From contig JANNJM010000078.1 in NCBI GenBank assembly GCA_031395645.1, forward strand, positions 25,259-89,258: a stretch of 64,000 nucleotides of DNA. Direction: 5' to 3'. This DNA comes from SHZI01 sp031395645. Its GTDB lineage: Bacteria > Pseudomonadota > Gammaproteobacteria > Steroidobacterales > GCA-2729495. The notes under the pieces were generated by a model. That model saw only the letters and a list, made by a program, of their open reading frames with translations. It searched no databases and was not told where the DNA came from. How positions within the stretch are numbered: the stretch's first letter is position 1; every line of letters starts with the position of its first letter. Below are positions 24,601-32,321 of the stretch, piece after piece. Position numbers and translations under genes: made by a program.

Positions 24601-25819
24601 GGGCGAAGGTCTCGCCGATCTCGATGCTGGGCTGGACGCTGCTGATCGTCGGTCGCGCGGCCAGCCCACCGCCGGGACCGTAGAGGTAAGGCGGGTAGTA
24701 GACCTCGATATTGGTGTTGTTCTCCGGAAGGCTCGTGGTTGGGGAATTGGCACCGCCACCACCCACCATCACGCTCGCGTCCGGCAGCAGCAGCGCCATC
24801 GAATGATAGAGACGCGCTTTGACAGCCGGGACAAGCGGATTCTTCCTGGACCACACGCCCGTGTTCGGATCCCAGATCTCGGGGTAATAGGTGGTGTTCG
24901 TCTTTTCGTTCCAGACACCGCTGCCACCGGTGGCGAGAACCTGGCCATCCGCCAGTACGGTGGCGTTGACGAGCACACGCTTCTGAAAAAGATTGCCCGT
25001 GGAGGTCACGACGGGGTTGGTACCCGTGATGTCGATGATCCGGGCCTGGTTGGAATTGCCACCAAACTGCAGGATGCGGCCGGGCCGGAACATGGCAGCG
25101 CTGGAGTCACTGCCCGTGGGTCCGGAGTAGGTGCCCTTGCTCGTGAAGGTGCCCGTCCCCGCCGGGTTCACCGTGTACATCCGGCCACTGTTGTCGTAGC
25201 CGAAAATCAGGCCATTCGGCGCGACCCAGTTGCGCGGGTACATGAAGTCGAGCGAGCTGGTGTTGGCGCCGCTCAGCAGGCGGAAGGTGCCATTGGACTG
25301 GCGCACCTCCGGCCGGTCGGTGCCACTGCTACCGCCCTGGATGTAGACCTCGCCACTCAGCGTTGCCGTCGAGGTGGAATACCACCGCCCGCGGTTCATG
25401 TTGGTCTGGCGGGTGAGCGTGTTGTTCGCAAAACTGAAGAAGTTGGTATTGGGATTGGCGCTGTTCAGCACCTGCGTGCCGTTCCACACGTCGCCGCCGG
25501 CAATGAACACACCGCCATCACCGGGCAGCACCAGCTGGGAGCTGCAGAAGATGTCGGTCAGCGTGAGGTTCGGCAGGGTCAGGTGGCCACCCGACAGGCC
25601 GCCAGCGGGGTCCCAGACGTCGTAGGTAAAGTTGCCGCTCTGCACGCCCGTTGCAGTGCTGCCGTAACTGAGGATGCGCTGGTCCGGCAGCAGTACCGCA
25701 TGGATCGGGATGAGCGGCCAGGAGTGCACCGCAGACCACGCACCGTTGACGTTGTCGGCCCGGGCCGGGCCTAAGCCCATCAGCAGAGTGAGCGCCGCAA
25801 GCGCAGCCGCTGGTTTCAT
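21629..25819 (-). CDS. Secreted copper-radical oxidase / beta-propeller / di-heme cytochrome c fusion
   Basis: 1396 residues. Signal peptide 1-21. Residues about 25-485: galactose/glyoxal-oxidase-type kelch propeller plus C-terminal DUF1929 domain, with all copper-radical residues present by position: Cys92 (TDIFCSSQ) and Tyr147 (GRWYSTST) for the thioether cofactor, Tyr338-His339 (ARLYHSMALLLPD) and His428 (VTHSWNMDQR). About 490-580 Ig-like putative domain, 590-665 PKD domain, 680-1020 YVTN/NHL-type propeller. About 1040-1290 a di-heme cytochrome c peroxidase-like domain with CATCH (1067-1071) and CAACH (1198-1202). About 1296-1385 thrombospondin-3/dockerin-like acidic repeats (DVDGDGYGN, DLDNSGTVTAADFGLLR twice). 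The oxidase would make hydrogen peroxide and the cytochrome domain could consume it or carry electrons away. Substrate unknown. Confidence 0.88.
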   Translation of the reverse strand: MKPAAALAALTLLMGLGPARADNVNGAWSAVHSWPLIPIHAVLLPDQRILSYGSTATGVQSGNFTYDVWDPAGGLSGGHLTLPNLTLTDIFCSSQLVLPGDGGVFIAGGDVWNGTQVLNSANPNTNFFSFANNTLTRQTNMNRGRWYSTSTATLSGEVYIQGGSSGTDRPEVRQSNGTFRLLSGANTSSLDFMYPRNWVAPNGLIFGYDNSGRMYTVNPAGTGTFTSKGTYSGPTGSDSSAAMFRPGRILQFGGNSNQARIIDITGTNPVVTSTGNLFQKRVLVNATVLADGQVLATGGSGVWNEKTNTTYYPEIWDPNTGVWSRKNPLVPAVKARLYHSMALLLPDASVMVGGGGANSPTTSLPENNTNIEVYYPPYLYGPGGGLAARPTISSVQPSIEIGETFALDYNGSGPISRVALVKTSSVTHSWNMDQRFVEATFVTNGTRLMVQAPTRAADAPPGFYMLFVLNPSGVPSVSRIVQIPVAAAPNPAVTPVLTAPGNRSGPEGTPVSLQLLATDPNLDELGYGASGLPPGLTVHPVSGLISGTPTAPGSYNVVVAASDGVNTASAAFVWQITAISPLVLAPLPLELPRLSGSTATFTAVVSSAVNPQFRWYFDDGTPETGWSASPTIDHTFTQPGVYYVTLTVTDARGLQQQSTTAVTVHFPLTANRPAASGNLAYGAPGAGNNRLWVVNQDNNSVTAFDAVTNARLAEIPVQLAPRSVAIAPDGTVWVTNKQSASISIIDPGTLAVVATIPLPRGSQPFGLAFSPAGSAAYVVLEGLGKLLKVDGVSRQVVGEVSVGPNPRHLAITGDGASIYVSRFITPLLPGENTANVQPGTAGGEVLRITAASLQVAQTISLRHSGVPDAENQGSGVPNYLGAAVLSPDGTQAFVPSKQDNVRRGSLRNGLNLNFQNTVRAITSRMVLSTGTEDLARRMDHDNASLASAVAFDKLGVYAFAALETSREVVIAGAHSGWQIMRLDVGRAPQGVLVAPDGLRLYVSNFMDRTVDVFDLSSLVQTGTASVPHVATLQSVTSEALTPNVLLGKQLFYDARDARLAQDRYMSCATCHNDGGYDGRVWDLTGFGEGLRSTIALRGRAAGHGFLHWSNNFDEVQDFEGQIRALAGGTGLMDDAAFYEGTRRLPLEDPKAGQSADLDALAAYVASLNSFAPSPLRNGDGTLTTAGEEGRTVFATRNCAACHGGANFTVSGAGNVLDVGTLTPASGNRLGQLLTGIDVPTLRDVWATAPYLHDSSAPTLTAAIEAHSGSTVPAADLPKLVAYLEQIGGDEGPAPVSDLDLDGLLDALDNCTLVANASQLDVDGDGYGNLCDADLDNSGTVTAADFGLLRAVLGQSVESGAAAAAADLNGSGTVTTADFGLLRGQLGSPPGPSGLHP

Positions 25820-26013
25820 TTTTATTCTTCTTCGCAGACAGCCTCTGGGGGCCGTTGGTGCAAAGCTTACCGCCGGATTGTGCCAGGCGGCGGACTTTGA
25901 GCACAGTTGGGCCGGGTCACGGCCTTACATAATCCCGACAGGACAGCGGCAATTGCCTGGCCCGAACTGCTGTGCTACTTTTGTGACGCAGCAGAGTCAG
26001 GGAAGACCTCACG

Positions 26014-26295
26014 ATGGCAGCGACCACGACCATTCGCCTACCGCCCAAGTTGCGGGCACGGCTCACTACCCTCGCCAAGGAAACCGGTCGGTCGGCACAT
26101 AGCCTGATTGTCGAAGCCGTGGAACGGCATGCAGCCTACGAAGAGCAGCTGCGCAGCCTGGTAAAAGAAGCGCTCGCGGCTGACAACGCCATTGAGAAGA
26201 CCGGTGAGGTCTATCGCGCTGAGGATGTGCATGCCTGGATGACAAGGCTGGCGCGCGGGAAGCCGGTCGCTCGGCCGAAGCCGTGGCGGAAGTAG
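26014..26295 (+). CDS. Ribbon-helix-helix antitoxin
   Basis: 93 residues. The N-terminus TTTIRLPPKLRARLTTLAKETGRSAHSLIVEAVE is a ribbon-helix-helix DNA-binding domain of the CopG/ParD type; the C-terminal half (VKEALAADNAIEKTGEVYRAEDVHAWM) is the flexible region that wraps the toxin. It overlaps the start of the ParE-like gene by 13 bp, the standard arrangement of an autoregulated parDE-type operon. The 190 bp upstream should contain its operator, but no clear palindrome was found. Confidence 0.9.
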   Translation: MAATTTIRLPPKLRARLTTLAKETGRSAHSLIVEAVERHAAYEEQLRSLVKEALAADNAIEKTGEVYRAEDVHAWMTRLARGKPVARPKPWRK

Positions 26296-26576
26296 TCTAT
26301 TCAGCGCGCGCCCTCAGTCATATCGAACGCGCGCTACAGTTCCTGAGAGATGAAAACCCGGACGCTGCGCTGGCTGCAGTCACGGCGATTCAATCCGCAG
26401 TGAATCACCTGGCTGCGCACCCGCTCGTGGGTCGCCGCGTGGAGGGCGACCTGCGTGAACTGGTCATTTCCTACGGCCAGACGGGCTACGTCGCCCTGTA
26501 TCGGTTTTTAGTGTCTCAAACGGTGGTCCGGATACTTGCCATTCGCCACCAGCGGGAACTGGGGGTTCTGCCGTGA
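26283..26576 (+). CDS. ParE/RelE-family toxin
   Basis: 97 residues with the ParE fold pattern: VVYSARALSHIERALQFLRD, the LAAHPLVGRRVEGDLRELVI core and the C-terminal TVVRILAIRHQRELG. ParE toxins inhibit DNA gyrase, RelE-type ones cleave mRNA; the sequence fits ParE/RelE superfamily and does not decide. GTG start within the antitoxin gene, so translation is coupled. The module lies between unrelated chromosomal genes, consistent with a small acquired or stabilising cassette. Confidence 0.9.
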   Translation: MAEVVYSARALSHIERALQFLRDENPDAALAAVTAIQSAVNHLAAHPLVGRRVEGDLRELVISYGQTGYVALYRFLVSQTVVRILAIRHQRELGVLP

Positions 26577-26708
26577 ATCAAGCCATAGCGCAGCATCGCG
26601 CAGCATCGCGCAGATGCAAGCGTGCATGGAGTTCAGTTAGGATTGGGGTTCCCTTTGCCGAGGGCCCCGGGCGTGGGACCCTCAATGACCTTCAGGAAGG
26701 AACTCACC

Positions 26709-27284
26709 ATGCATGCTTGTCCATTGCGCCTGCGCAACGGCCTGTTCACGGTCGTCGCCCTGGCCCTGCTTGGGGCCTGCGCCAGCGGTCCTGAGATTCG
26801 CAGCGACACGAACCCATCGGCCAATTTCGCGGGCTACACGACCTTTGCCTTCTTCTCTCCGCTCGCGACCGACAAGGCCGGGTACGAGACGGTGTTCACC
26901 GGGCGACTGAAAGACTCGACGCGCCGTGCGCTGGAGTCAAAGGGTTTCGTCTACAGTGAAAGTGCGCCGGACCTGCTGGTCAACTTCTACGCGAACGTCC
27001 AGGACAAGCAGGATATACGTTCCACGCCAGTGTCGATGGGCTACTACGGGTACCGGCGCGGCTTCTATGGCGGCATGGGCACGACGGACATCGAGACGGT
27101 CAACTACCAGCAGGGAACCCTGACCATCGACCTGGTCGACGCCAGCAAGAAGACCCTGGCCTGGCAGTCGACGGCCGAGGGCCGCGTCTCGCAGAAAGCG
27201 CGCAAGAACCCCGGCCCGGCGATCGACGCCGTGGTCAGGGACATGATCAACGCACTGCCCGGCCGGAACCAACCAGCAACCTGA
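26709..27284 (+). CDS. DUF4136 lipoprotein
   Basis: 191 residues from the ATG preceded by AGGAAGG; upstream in-frame residues lack resemblance. Leader ends in the lipobox LGA-C (about Cys22). The mature protein has the DUF4136 pattern: SDTNPSANFAGYTTFAF near the N-terminus, ALESKGFVYSESAPDLLVNFYA, a Gly/Tyr-rich loop and the closing GTLTIDLVDASKKTLAWQSTAEG. DUF4136 lipoproteins are common in gammaproteobacteria, with unknown function. Stands alone, with its own ribosome-binding site. Confidence 0.88.
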   Translation: MHACPLRLRNGLFTVVALALLGACASGPEIRSDTNPSANFAGYTTFAFFSPLATDKAGYETVFTGRLKDSTRRALESKGFVYSESAPDLLVNFYANVQDKQDIRSTPVSMGYYGYRRGFYGGMGTTDIETVNYQQGTLTIDLVDASKKTLAWQSTAEGRVSQKARKNPGPAIDAVVRDMINALPGRNQPAT

Positions 27285-27322
27285 GGCGGCGAGCGTCCCC
27301 GGCAGGCAGGTGAGGTCGAGCC

Positions 27323-28099
27323 GTGAGCTTTACTGCGAACACCGCATTGATCTCCATTGGGCTGTTCATTGGCCTGCTGGTCTTTCTGGAGGCCGGACGA
27401 CGCATCGGCGTCGCGCGGGCCGACGGTCAGGAAGGGGGCGTCAAGGGGGCGGGCGCGGTGGACGGCGCCGTATTCGGCTTACTTGCCTTGCTCATCGCCT
27501 TCACTTTCTCCGGCGCGGCCAGTCGCTTTGAATATCGGCGACATCTGATCAACGAAGAGACGAATGCCATCGGCACGGCCTATCTGCGCCTGGACTTGCT
27601 CAATGCCGATGCACGCGATTCGTTGCGCGAATCGTTTCGTCGCTACCTCGACGTGCGCATCGCAACGTATACGGATGTGGAAGACGAAGCAGCGACGATT
27701 GCCAGGCTCGCCGAAGGGGCGGCGATGCAAAACGCGCTTTGGGCGCAAGCCGTTGCAGAATCACAGAAGCCCGGCGCGGCCACGGATGCAACCAAGTTAT
27801 TGCTGCCTGCGCTCAATCAAATGATCGACATCACCACCACCCGGCAAACAGCCACGCAAAATCACCCGCCCCAGGTGATCTACTACTTGTTGATTGCCTT
27901 CAGTTTGATAGCCGCGCTCCTGGCCGGATTGGGTCTGTCCAGCGACCACACCCGCAGCTGGCTGCACATGACGGTGTTTGCAACCGTGATTGCCGGCACG
28001 CTCTTCGTCGTGCTGGATCTGGAGCGGCCGAGGGCCGGGTTGATCCGCATCGACAGCGCCGATCAAGCCTTGATCGATTTGCGCGAGAGCATGCGCTAA
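27323..28099 (+). CDS. DUF4239-like membrane protein
   Basis: 258 residues: two N-terminal membrane helices (about 8-25 and 48-65), a soluble helical middle with the SRFEYRRHLINEETNAIGTAYLRLDLL segment, and two C-terminal helices (about 190-210 and 217-235) ending in the VLDLERPRAGLIRI motif. This helix-soluble-helix plan and the LEN/DLERP-like end fit the DUF4239/bestrophin-like group of bacterial membrane proteins; function unknown. GTG start with AGGTGAGGT upstream. Confidence 0.75.
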   Translation: MSFTANTALISIGLFIGLLVFLEAGRRIGVARADGQEGGVKGAGAVDGAVFGLLALLIAFTFSGAASRFEYRRHLINEETNAIGTAYLRLDLLNADARDSLRESFRRYLDVRIATYTDVEDEAATIARLAEGAAMQNALWAQAVAESQKPGAATDATKLLLPALNQMIDITTTRQTATQNHPPQVIYYLLIAFSLIAALLAGLGLSSDHTRSWLHMTVFATVIAGTLFVVLDLERPRAGLIRIDSADQALIDLRESMR

Positions 28100-28147
28100 A
28101 TCCACGCGGCTCGGCCCTGCCGTGGCCCTAAGTCACCAGCGCGTCCA

Positions 28148-28978
28148 CTACCGGGGAAACAGGAAGGTAAACACGAGCCTCACGCCGACCCCCTCGGGAC
28201 CCCCGGGGGGGCTGTCGGCCCAGTAGCGCAGGCCGCCACCGACGCTTACCAGCTGGTTGCCAATGCGTGTGACCTTCGAGACAGTGACGTTGAGGGGCAC
28301 CGACCACTGTTCGTTTTCCCAGTCGTAGGTGCTCTCGGTGTTGATGCCGTAGGTCCAGGCGGTGGGCGTCGTATAGGACACGAACGGCTGGAGAAACGTG
28401 GCGTTCACGTCGCCGCGGTCGTCGTCACCCGCAAACGACCAGAGGTGATTCGCCAGTGCGCCGTAGGTCCAGCCCTTCTCCTGCTTGAGAACCAGGGCCG
28501 TCGGTCCTGCGCCCCACTGGTCGGCGGTCAGCAGGTCGTCGGAACCGGTGGCCAGCAGGAACACCGGACCGGCGCCCCAGATCCAGCCACTCGAGGTCGG
28601 GGCCTTGGGCGAGAAGAACAGGTTCTGCACGACGTCGCCGATACCGAACTGGCTGCCGGCGCCGGGCGCGATGTCGTCCTGATACACCACGGGCAGGATG
28701 GTGCGCGAGATGACGTTCCAGTCCTTGTTCAGCTCGATCGGCACGACCGGCTGGATATTGAGCGTCCACTTGTCGCCGTCGTCGGTGGGCCCAATGTCGT
28801 GGTCGTAGTTGAGCTGGAGCGGCACGCTGATCAGGGCAGCGACCGGGTTCGACAGCTTCTTCGCCAGCGCCGCGGCGTCCGTCGCCTCGCTATCGGCGGC
28901 AGCGGCGGTGCCGGCTGCCAGCAGCGCGATCAATGCGATCGCAGGATTAATGATGGGCAGGATGGTGGCGCTTCGCAT
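28148..28978 (-). CDS. Outer-membrane barrel-type protein
   Basis: 276 residues: signal peptide ending AAAAD (about residue 23), the LAKKLSNPVAALISVPLQLNYD segment, alternating amphipathic strands with aromatic girdles and a final VRLVFTFLFPR. This combination is characteristic of a family annotated as neuromedin-U-like or transporter-like outer-membrane proteins whose function is unknown. The internal ATG was chosen because the upstream residues are unlike a leader. It is downstream of two decayed outer-membrane-type genes on the same strand. Confidence 0.78.
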   Translation of the reverse strand: MRSATILPIINPAIALIALLAAGTAAAADSEATDAAALAKKLSNPVAALISVPLQLNYDHDIGPTDDGDKWTLNIQPVVPIELNKDWNVISRTILPVVYQDDIAPGAGSQFGIGDVVQNLFFSPKAPTSSGWIWGAGPVFLLATGSDDLLTADQWGAGPTALVLKQEKGWTYGALANHLWSFAGDDDRGDVNATFLQPFVSYTTPTAWTYGINTESTYDWENEQWSVPLNVTVSKVTRIGNQLVSVGGGLRYWADSPPGGPEGVGVRLVFTFLFPR

Positions 28979-28994
28979 CGTGGTGGGACTCCAT

Positions 28995-29178
28995 TCAAAA
29001 AGTGAACACTGCAGCGACACCGGGGCCCGATGTGGCCACGTCATACTTGAAGAAACCTGAATCACTGCCGTCCTCGTAATCCACGTCCAGGTAGCGATAG
29101 GCGAAGATCACGCCGATGCGCTCTGATGTCTGCCAGCGCGTTGGCGGCGAGGAAAAAGGTCAGGGAAATGCGTCGCAT
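28995..29178 (-). pseudogene. Remnant of an outer-membrane beta-barrel gene
   Basis: The minus strand begins with ATG and a leader-like MRRISLTFFLAANALA, then changes frame: the frame ending at the TGA 28995-28997 reads WQTSERIGVIFAYRYLDVDY ... GVAAVFTF with a terminal Phe, the end of an outer-membrane barrel. Leader and last strands are therefore joined by a deletion that removed the body and shifted the frame. Confidence 0.75.
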
Positions 29179-29218
29179 CAGTGGCCTCTTCGATGACTCC
29201 GCTTGAATACCTACTCTA

Positions 29219-29749
29219 TCAGAACGTAAAGCCGAGGCCGGTCACGATGCCGTAGTCGTTCTCCCCACCCTCCTCCGGCGGCTGACTGTCGTAGGAGTCG
29301 TAGACGCTGAGCTCCACAAACAAGTCTTTGATCAGCTCCCGGCGCAGCGCGAACTCCAGATTGGCCCGAACGCGCCCGCTATCGGTAAGGCTCGGGTAGG
29401 CGGTCAGTGATGTCGTCAGGGTGGTCTTCGGGCTGTCGTAAGTGAAGAACTCGTACTCCGTATTGAGCAATACTTCCGCGTCGGTCTCGGCAAGGACCCC
29501 TCGAGACGGGTGCCGTCCTCCCGTTCGAGGACGTACGTTTCCTTACTGCTAACCCGCAGGATGTCCTTCCACTCTATATATAGAGTACTCATGCTGTCGG
29601 TACTGACCTGGAGCCGTCCGCGCTCCAGGTTCTTGATCTCGCAGTTCGACCACATCAGTCTTGTCGGCGAAAGCAAAACTGGCGATGACGCATAACGCCA
29701 CACCGAGGGCGCAGTGCCAGATCTGCCGGGGTCGGTTACCAGAAGTCAT
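29219..29749 (-). pseudogene. DUF481-type outer-membrane protein, broken
   Basis: Three pieces in three frames. A leader ending ASFAFADKTDVVELR starts at the ATG 29747-29749; after a small deletion another frame gives EIKNLERGRLQVSTDSM ... ILRVSSKETYVLEREDGTRLEG; a third frame gives the C-terminus NTEYEFFTYDSPKTTLTTSL ... DYGIVTGLGFTF, ending with Phe as DUF481 barrels do. About 130 residues expected between the second and third pieces are missing. It cannot make a functional protein. Confidence 0.85.
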
Positions 29750-29777
29750 GCTGCGTGATCCTCCGGTGTGCTGGCGC

Positions 29778-32165
29778 TCAGCGCACCGCGCCAAGCTCAC
29801 GTGTCAGTTCTGCTGCGTCCGGATCATCGGGGTAGCGCCCGGAGAGGCGCAGCGCGTAGCGCCGCGCACCCACGATGTCGCCGGCGTCGCGCCGGAACGT
29901 CACGGCGGCCACCAGCAAATCGCGATGGTCGGGATGGCGGGCCAGGGCACGGTCGACCTCCTGAACGGCTGCCTTGGCCTTGCCGCCGGACTGCAGGCTG
30001 ACGGCGTAGACATACGCGAAGCGCGCGTCGGCCGGCGCGAGTTGTGCCGCGCGCTTGAACTCCCCGAGCGCCTCCTCGTTGCGACCCAGCCGGACCAGCG
30101 TCAGGCCCAGCGTGTGATGCAGTTCGGCCGCGGGCACCTGGCGCAACCCGTCCCGCAGAGCCGCCTCTGCATCCGCATCGCGTCCCTGCACGCGGAGCAG
30201 GTCGGCGAGATTGACGTGCGCCGGGATGAACGCGGGATCGACCGCCAGCGCAGACTGCAGTTGTGCCTGCGCGTCGCCGAAACGGCCCTGGCGCGCGTAG
30301 AAGCTGCCGAGCGCCGTGCGCGCTTCGGGCCGGTCCGCACTGAAGCGTTGCACCGCCTCGTATTCCGCTGCCGGCCGCTCGAACGCCGCGCGCTGGGCGG
30401 GCGTCGCGACCTGCAGCGCGTCGGCAAGGACATAGGCAGCTTCGATCCGCACGGTGCGCACAGGGTCGTCCAGCAGCGGGGCGACCAGTGGCAGGCGTTG
30501 CGCCGGAGACAGCATGCTCAGGGTGCCGACGCTCGCACGCCGCACCAGCGCGTCGCGGTCGGCAAGTCCGGCCCGCGCCGCCTCGACGCTCGCCTGCGCC
30601 GGATACTGCGCGAGGGCCTCGATCGCGCTGGCCCGCGCGATCGTCGGCTGTGACGGGTCGCTGGCCAGCACTGCCAGGCCGGGGCCGCCTTCCGCGGCGC
30701 CCCGCTCCGCGTCTGCAAACGTCCCGGCATAGCGCTGGAAGCCCTGCGGTGCGTCGCCATACCACTGCGCCAGCTGCGCGACGGCCCACTGCGCATCGCG
30801 GGTGTTATGGCAGTCGTTGCAGGCGTTGGGCGTGCCCAGACTGACGCTCAGATCGGGCCGCGGCACCCGCAGGCTGTGGTCACGCCGCGGATCGACGACC
30901 ATGTAGGTCGTCGGCGGCATATGACAGTCGACGCACTGCGTGCCTGCGCCATCGCCCGCATGCTGATGGTGCGCCGCTGTATCGTACTTCGACGCCTGGT
31001 GGCATGTGCCGCAGAGCGCATTTCCCGATACGTACAGTTCCTGACTGTGCGGCTCGTGGCAATCGCTGCAGGTGACACCGGCGTGATACATCCGGCTCTG
31101 CAGGAACGAACCCCAGGTGAAGACCTCGTCGCGCTGCTGGCCGTCAGGGTGATACAGCCCTGGCGATAGCAGCGCCGGACGATAAAAGTCCTGGAATTCA
31201 AGTCCGGCACGATAGCCATCCAGGATCTGGCTGCGTCGTGCGTGACATTGCGCACACATGCCGATCTCGGTGTCCTGCGGGCGCGCACGACTACGAACTC
31301 CGTTGCCGGTTTTTACGTCGATGGTCCACTGCACGTTCGCCCGCTCGTCAAGCGCAATCGTCAGGCCTTTGCCGGGGTCCCCGGGTTTTGTTCGCGCCCA
31401 CTCGATGTGGGCCGAAGCAGGCCCGTGGCACGCCTCACACCCAACCGCAATTTCTTTCCATGTGGTCTGAAACGTGTCGGTTTCGGCATCGTAGTTCTTG
31501 CGCACGTCGGTCGAATGACAGTCCGCGCACATGAAGTTCCAGTTCTGTGCGCGCCGCGTCCAGTGCAACTCGTCGCGGTGATCAACCTTGTCGTCCGGGT
31601 AGAGGTGGAACCAGCGCTGTCCGCCGGTCTCCTTCGGTCGGCTGTCCCAGGCAACCGACAGGGCCTGCAGCCGGCCGTCCGGGAACGCGATCAGGTACTG
31701 CTGCAGGGGCGCAAGGCCGAAGGTGTACCGGATCTCGAAGTCGGCCAGCTGGCCGTCGGCGCCATCGGTGCGCACGAAGAACTTGTCGTTCCGCTTGTAG
31801 AAGGTTGATTCAATGCCGGCGTAGCGGAAGGTGGCCTGGGAGAAATTGCCGAGCACGGTGGTCGCGGTGGCGTGCTGCATGGCCTCAGCGTGCTGCGAAG
31901 CTTTCCAGGCGGAGTAGGCGTCGGCGTGACAGCCGGCGCAGGCGTCGCTACCCGCGAAGCTCGCGTCGATGGCGTGCGGAGGCGGAATCGCCGGCGGCCG
32001 CGCCGCGTCCGGCCGGAAGGACCACCAGGCACCCACGGTGGCGATGAGTACCGCCGCAGTCGCGAGCAGCACAAGGGGTCCGCGTCGCACCGGTGCCGTG
32101 GAGGCAGGCTGAGCGATGGCGCCCGCGGCGGGGGAAGGTGCGGATGTGCGACGGCGACGGGACAA
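29778..32165 (-). CDS. Octaheme cytochrome c with HEAT and TPR repeats
   Basis: 795 residues. A membrane anchor (about 30-50) is followed by eight CxxCH haem sites at about 76, 213, 243, 304, 366, 385, 411 and 449, the arrangement of the cytochrome c554/multihaem group used in periplasmic electron transfer. From about 480 the protein changes to HEAT-like repeats (FADAERGAAEG ... ASVEAARAGLADRDALVRRA) and then at least four TPRs (about 600-790). Fusions of this type occur near tetrathionate or nitrite-type respiration genes, but nothing here names the electron acceptor. The only start available is a TTG. It precedes the decayed DUF481 gene on the same strand. Confidence 0.9.
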   Translation of the reverse strand: MSRRRRTSAPSPAAGAIAQPASTAPVRRGPLVLLATAAVLIATVGAWWSFRPDAARPPAIPPPHAIDASFAGSDACAGCHADAYSAWKASQHAEAMQHATATTVLGNFSQATFRYAGIESTFYKRNDKFFVRTDGADGQLADFEIRYTFGLAPLQQYLIAFPDGRLQALSVAWDSRPKETGGQRWFHLYPDDKVDHRDELHWTRRAQNWNFMCADCHSTDVRKNYDAETDTFQTTWKEIAVGCEACHGPASAHIEWARTKPGDPGKGLTIALDERANVQWTIDVKTGNGVRSRARPQDTEIGMCAQCHARRSQILDGYRAGLEFQDFYRPALLSPGLYHPDGQQRDEVFTWGSFLQSRMYHAGVTCSDCHEPHSQELYVSGNALCGTCHQASKYDTAAHHQHAGDGAGTQCVDCHMPPTTYMVVDPRRDHSLRVPRPDLSVSLGTPNACNDCHNTRDAQWAVAQLAQWYGDAPQGFQRYAGTFADAERGAAEGGPGLAVLASDPSQPTIARASAIEALAQYPAQASVEAARAGLADRDALVRRASVGTLSMLSPAQRLPLVAPLLDDPVRTVRIEAAYVLADALQVATPAQRAAFERPAAEYEAVQRFSADRPEARTALGSFYARQGRFGDAQAQLQSALAVDPAFIPAHVNLADLLRVQGRDADAEAALRDGLRQVPAAELHHTLGLTLVRLGRNEEALGEFKRAAQLAPADARFAYVYAVSLQSGGKAKAAVQEVDRALARHPDHRDLLVAAVTFRRDAGDIVGARRYALRLSGRYPDDPDAAELTRELGAVR

Positions 32166-32321
32166 GCGAAATTACCGCGCGACGACCGGCAAGAGAAACA
32201 GAATGCCGGCGGCAGCAGTCAGTGGCGCAAGTACCCATGCGATCAGGCAGACGCCCGCTCGCCCGTGGCGCACCGGGGGTATTCTGATCATCTGGCGTTG
32301 TCCACGACGTGCGCCGGGCGG

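Noticed and set aside
22736..25774. Plus-strand frames of 431 and 523 codons within the oxidase fusion gene
   Set aside because: Antisense to a protein with clear domains and catalytic residues; no start context and His/Arg-rich composition typical of shadows.
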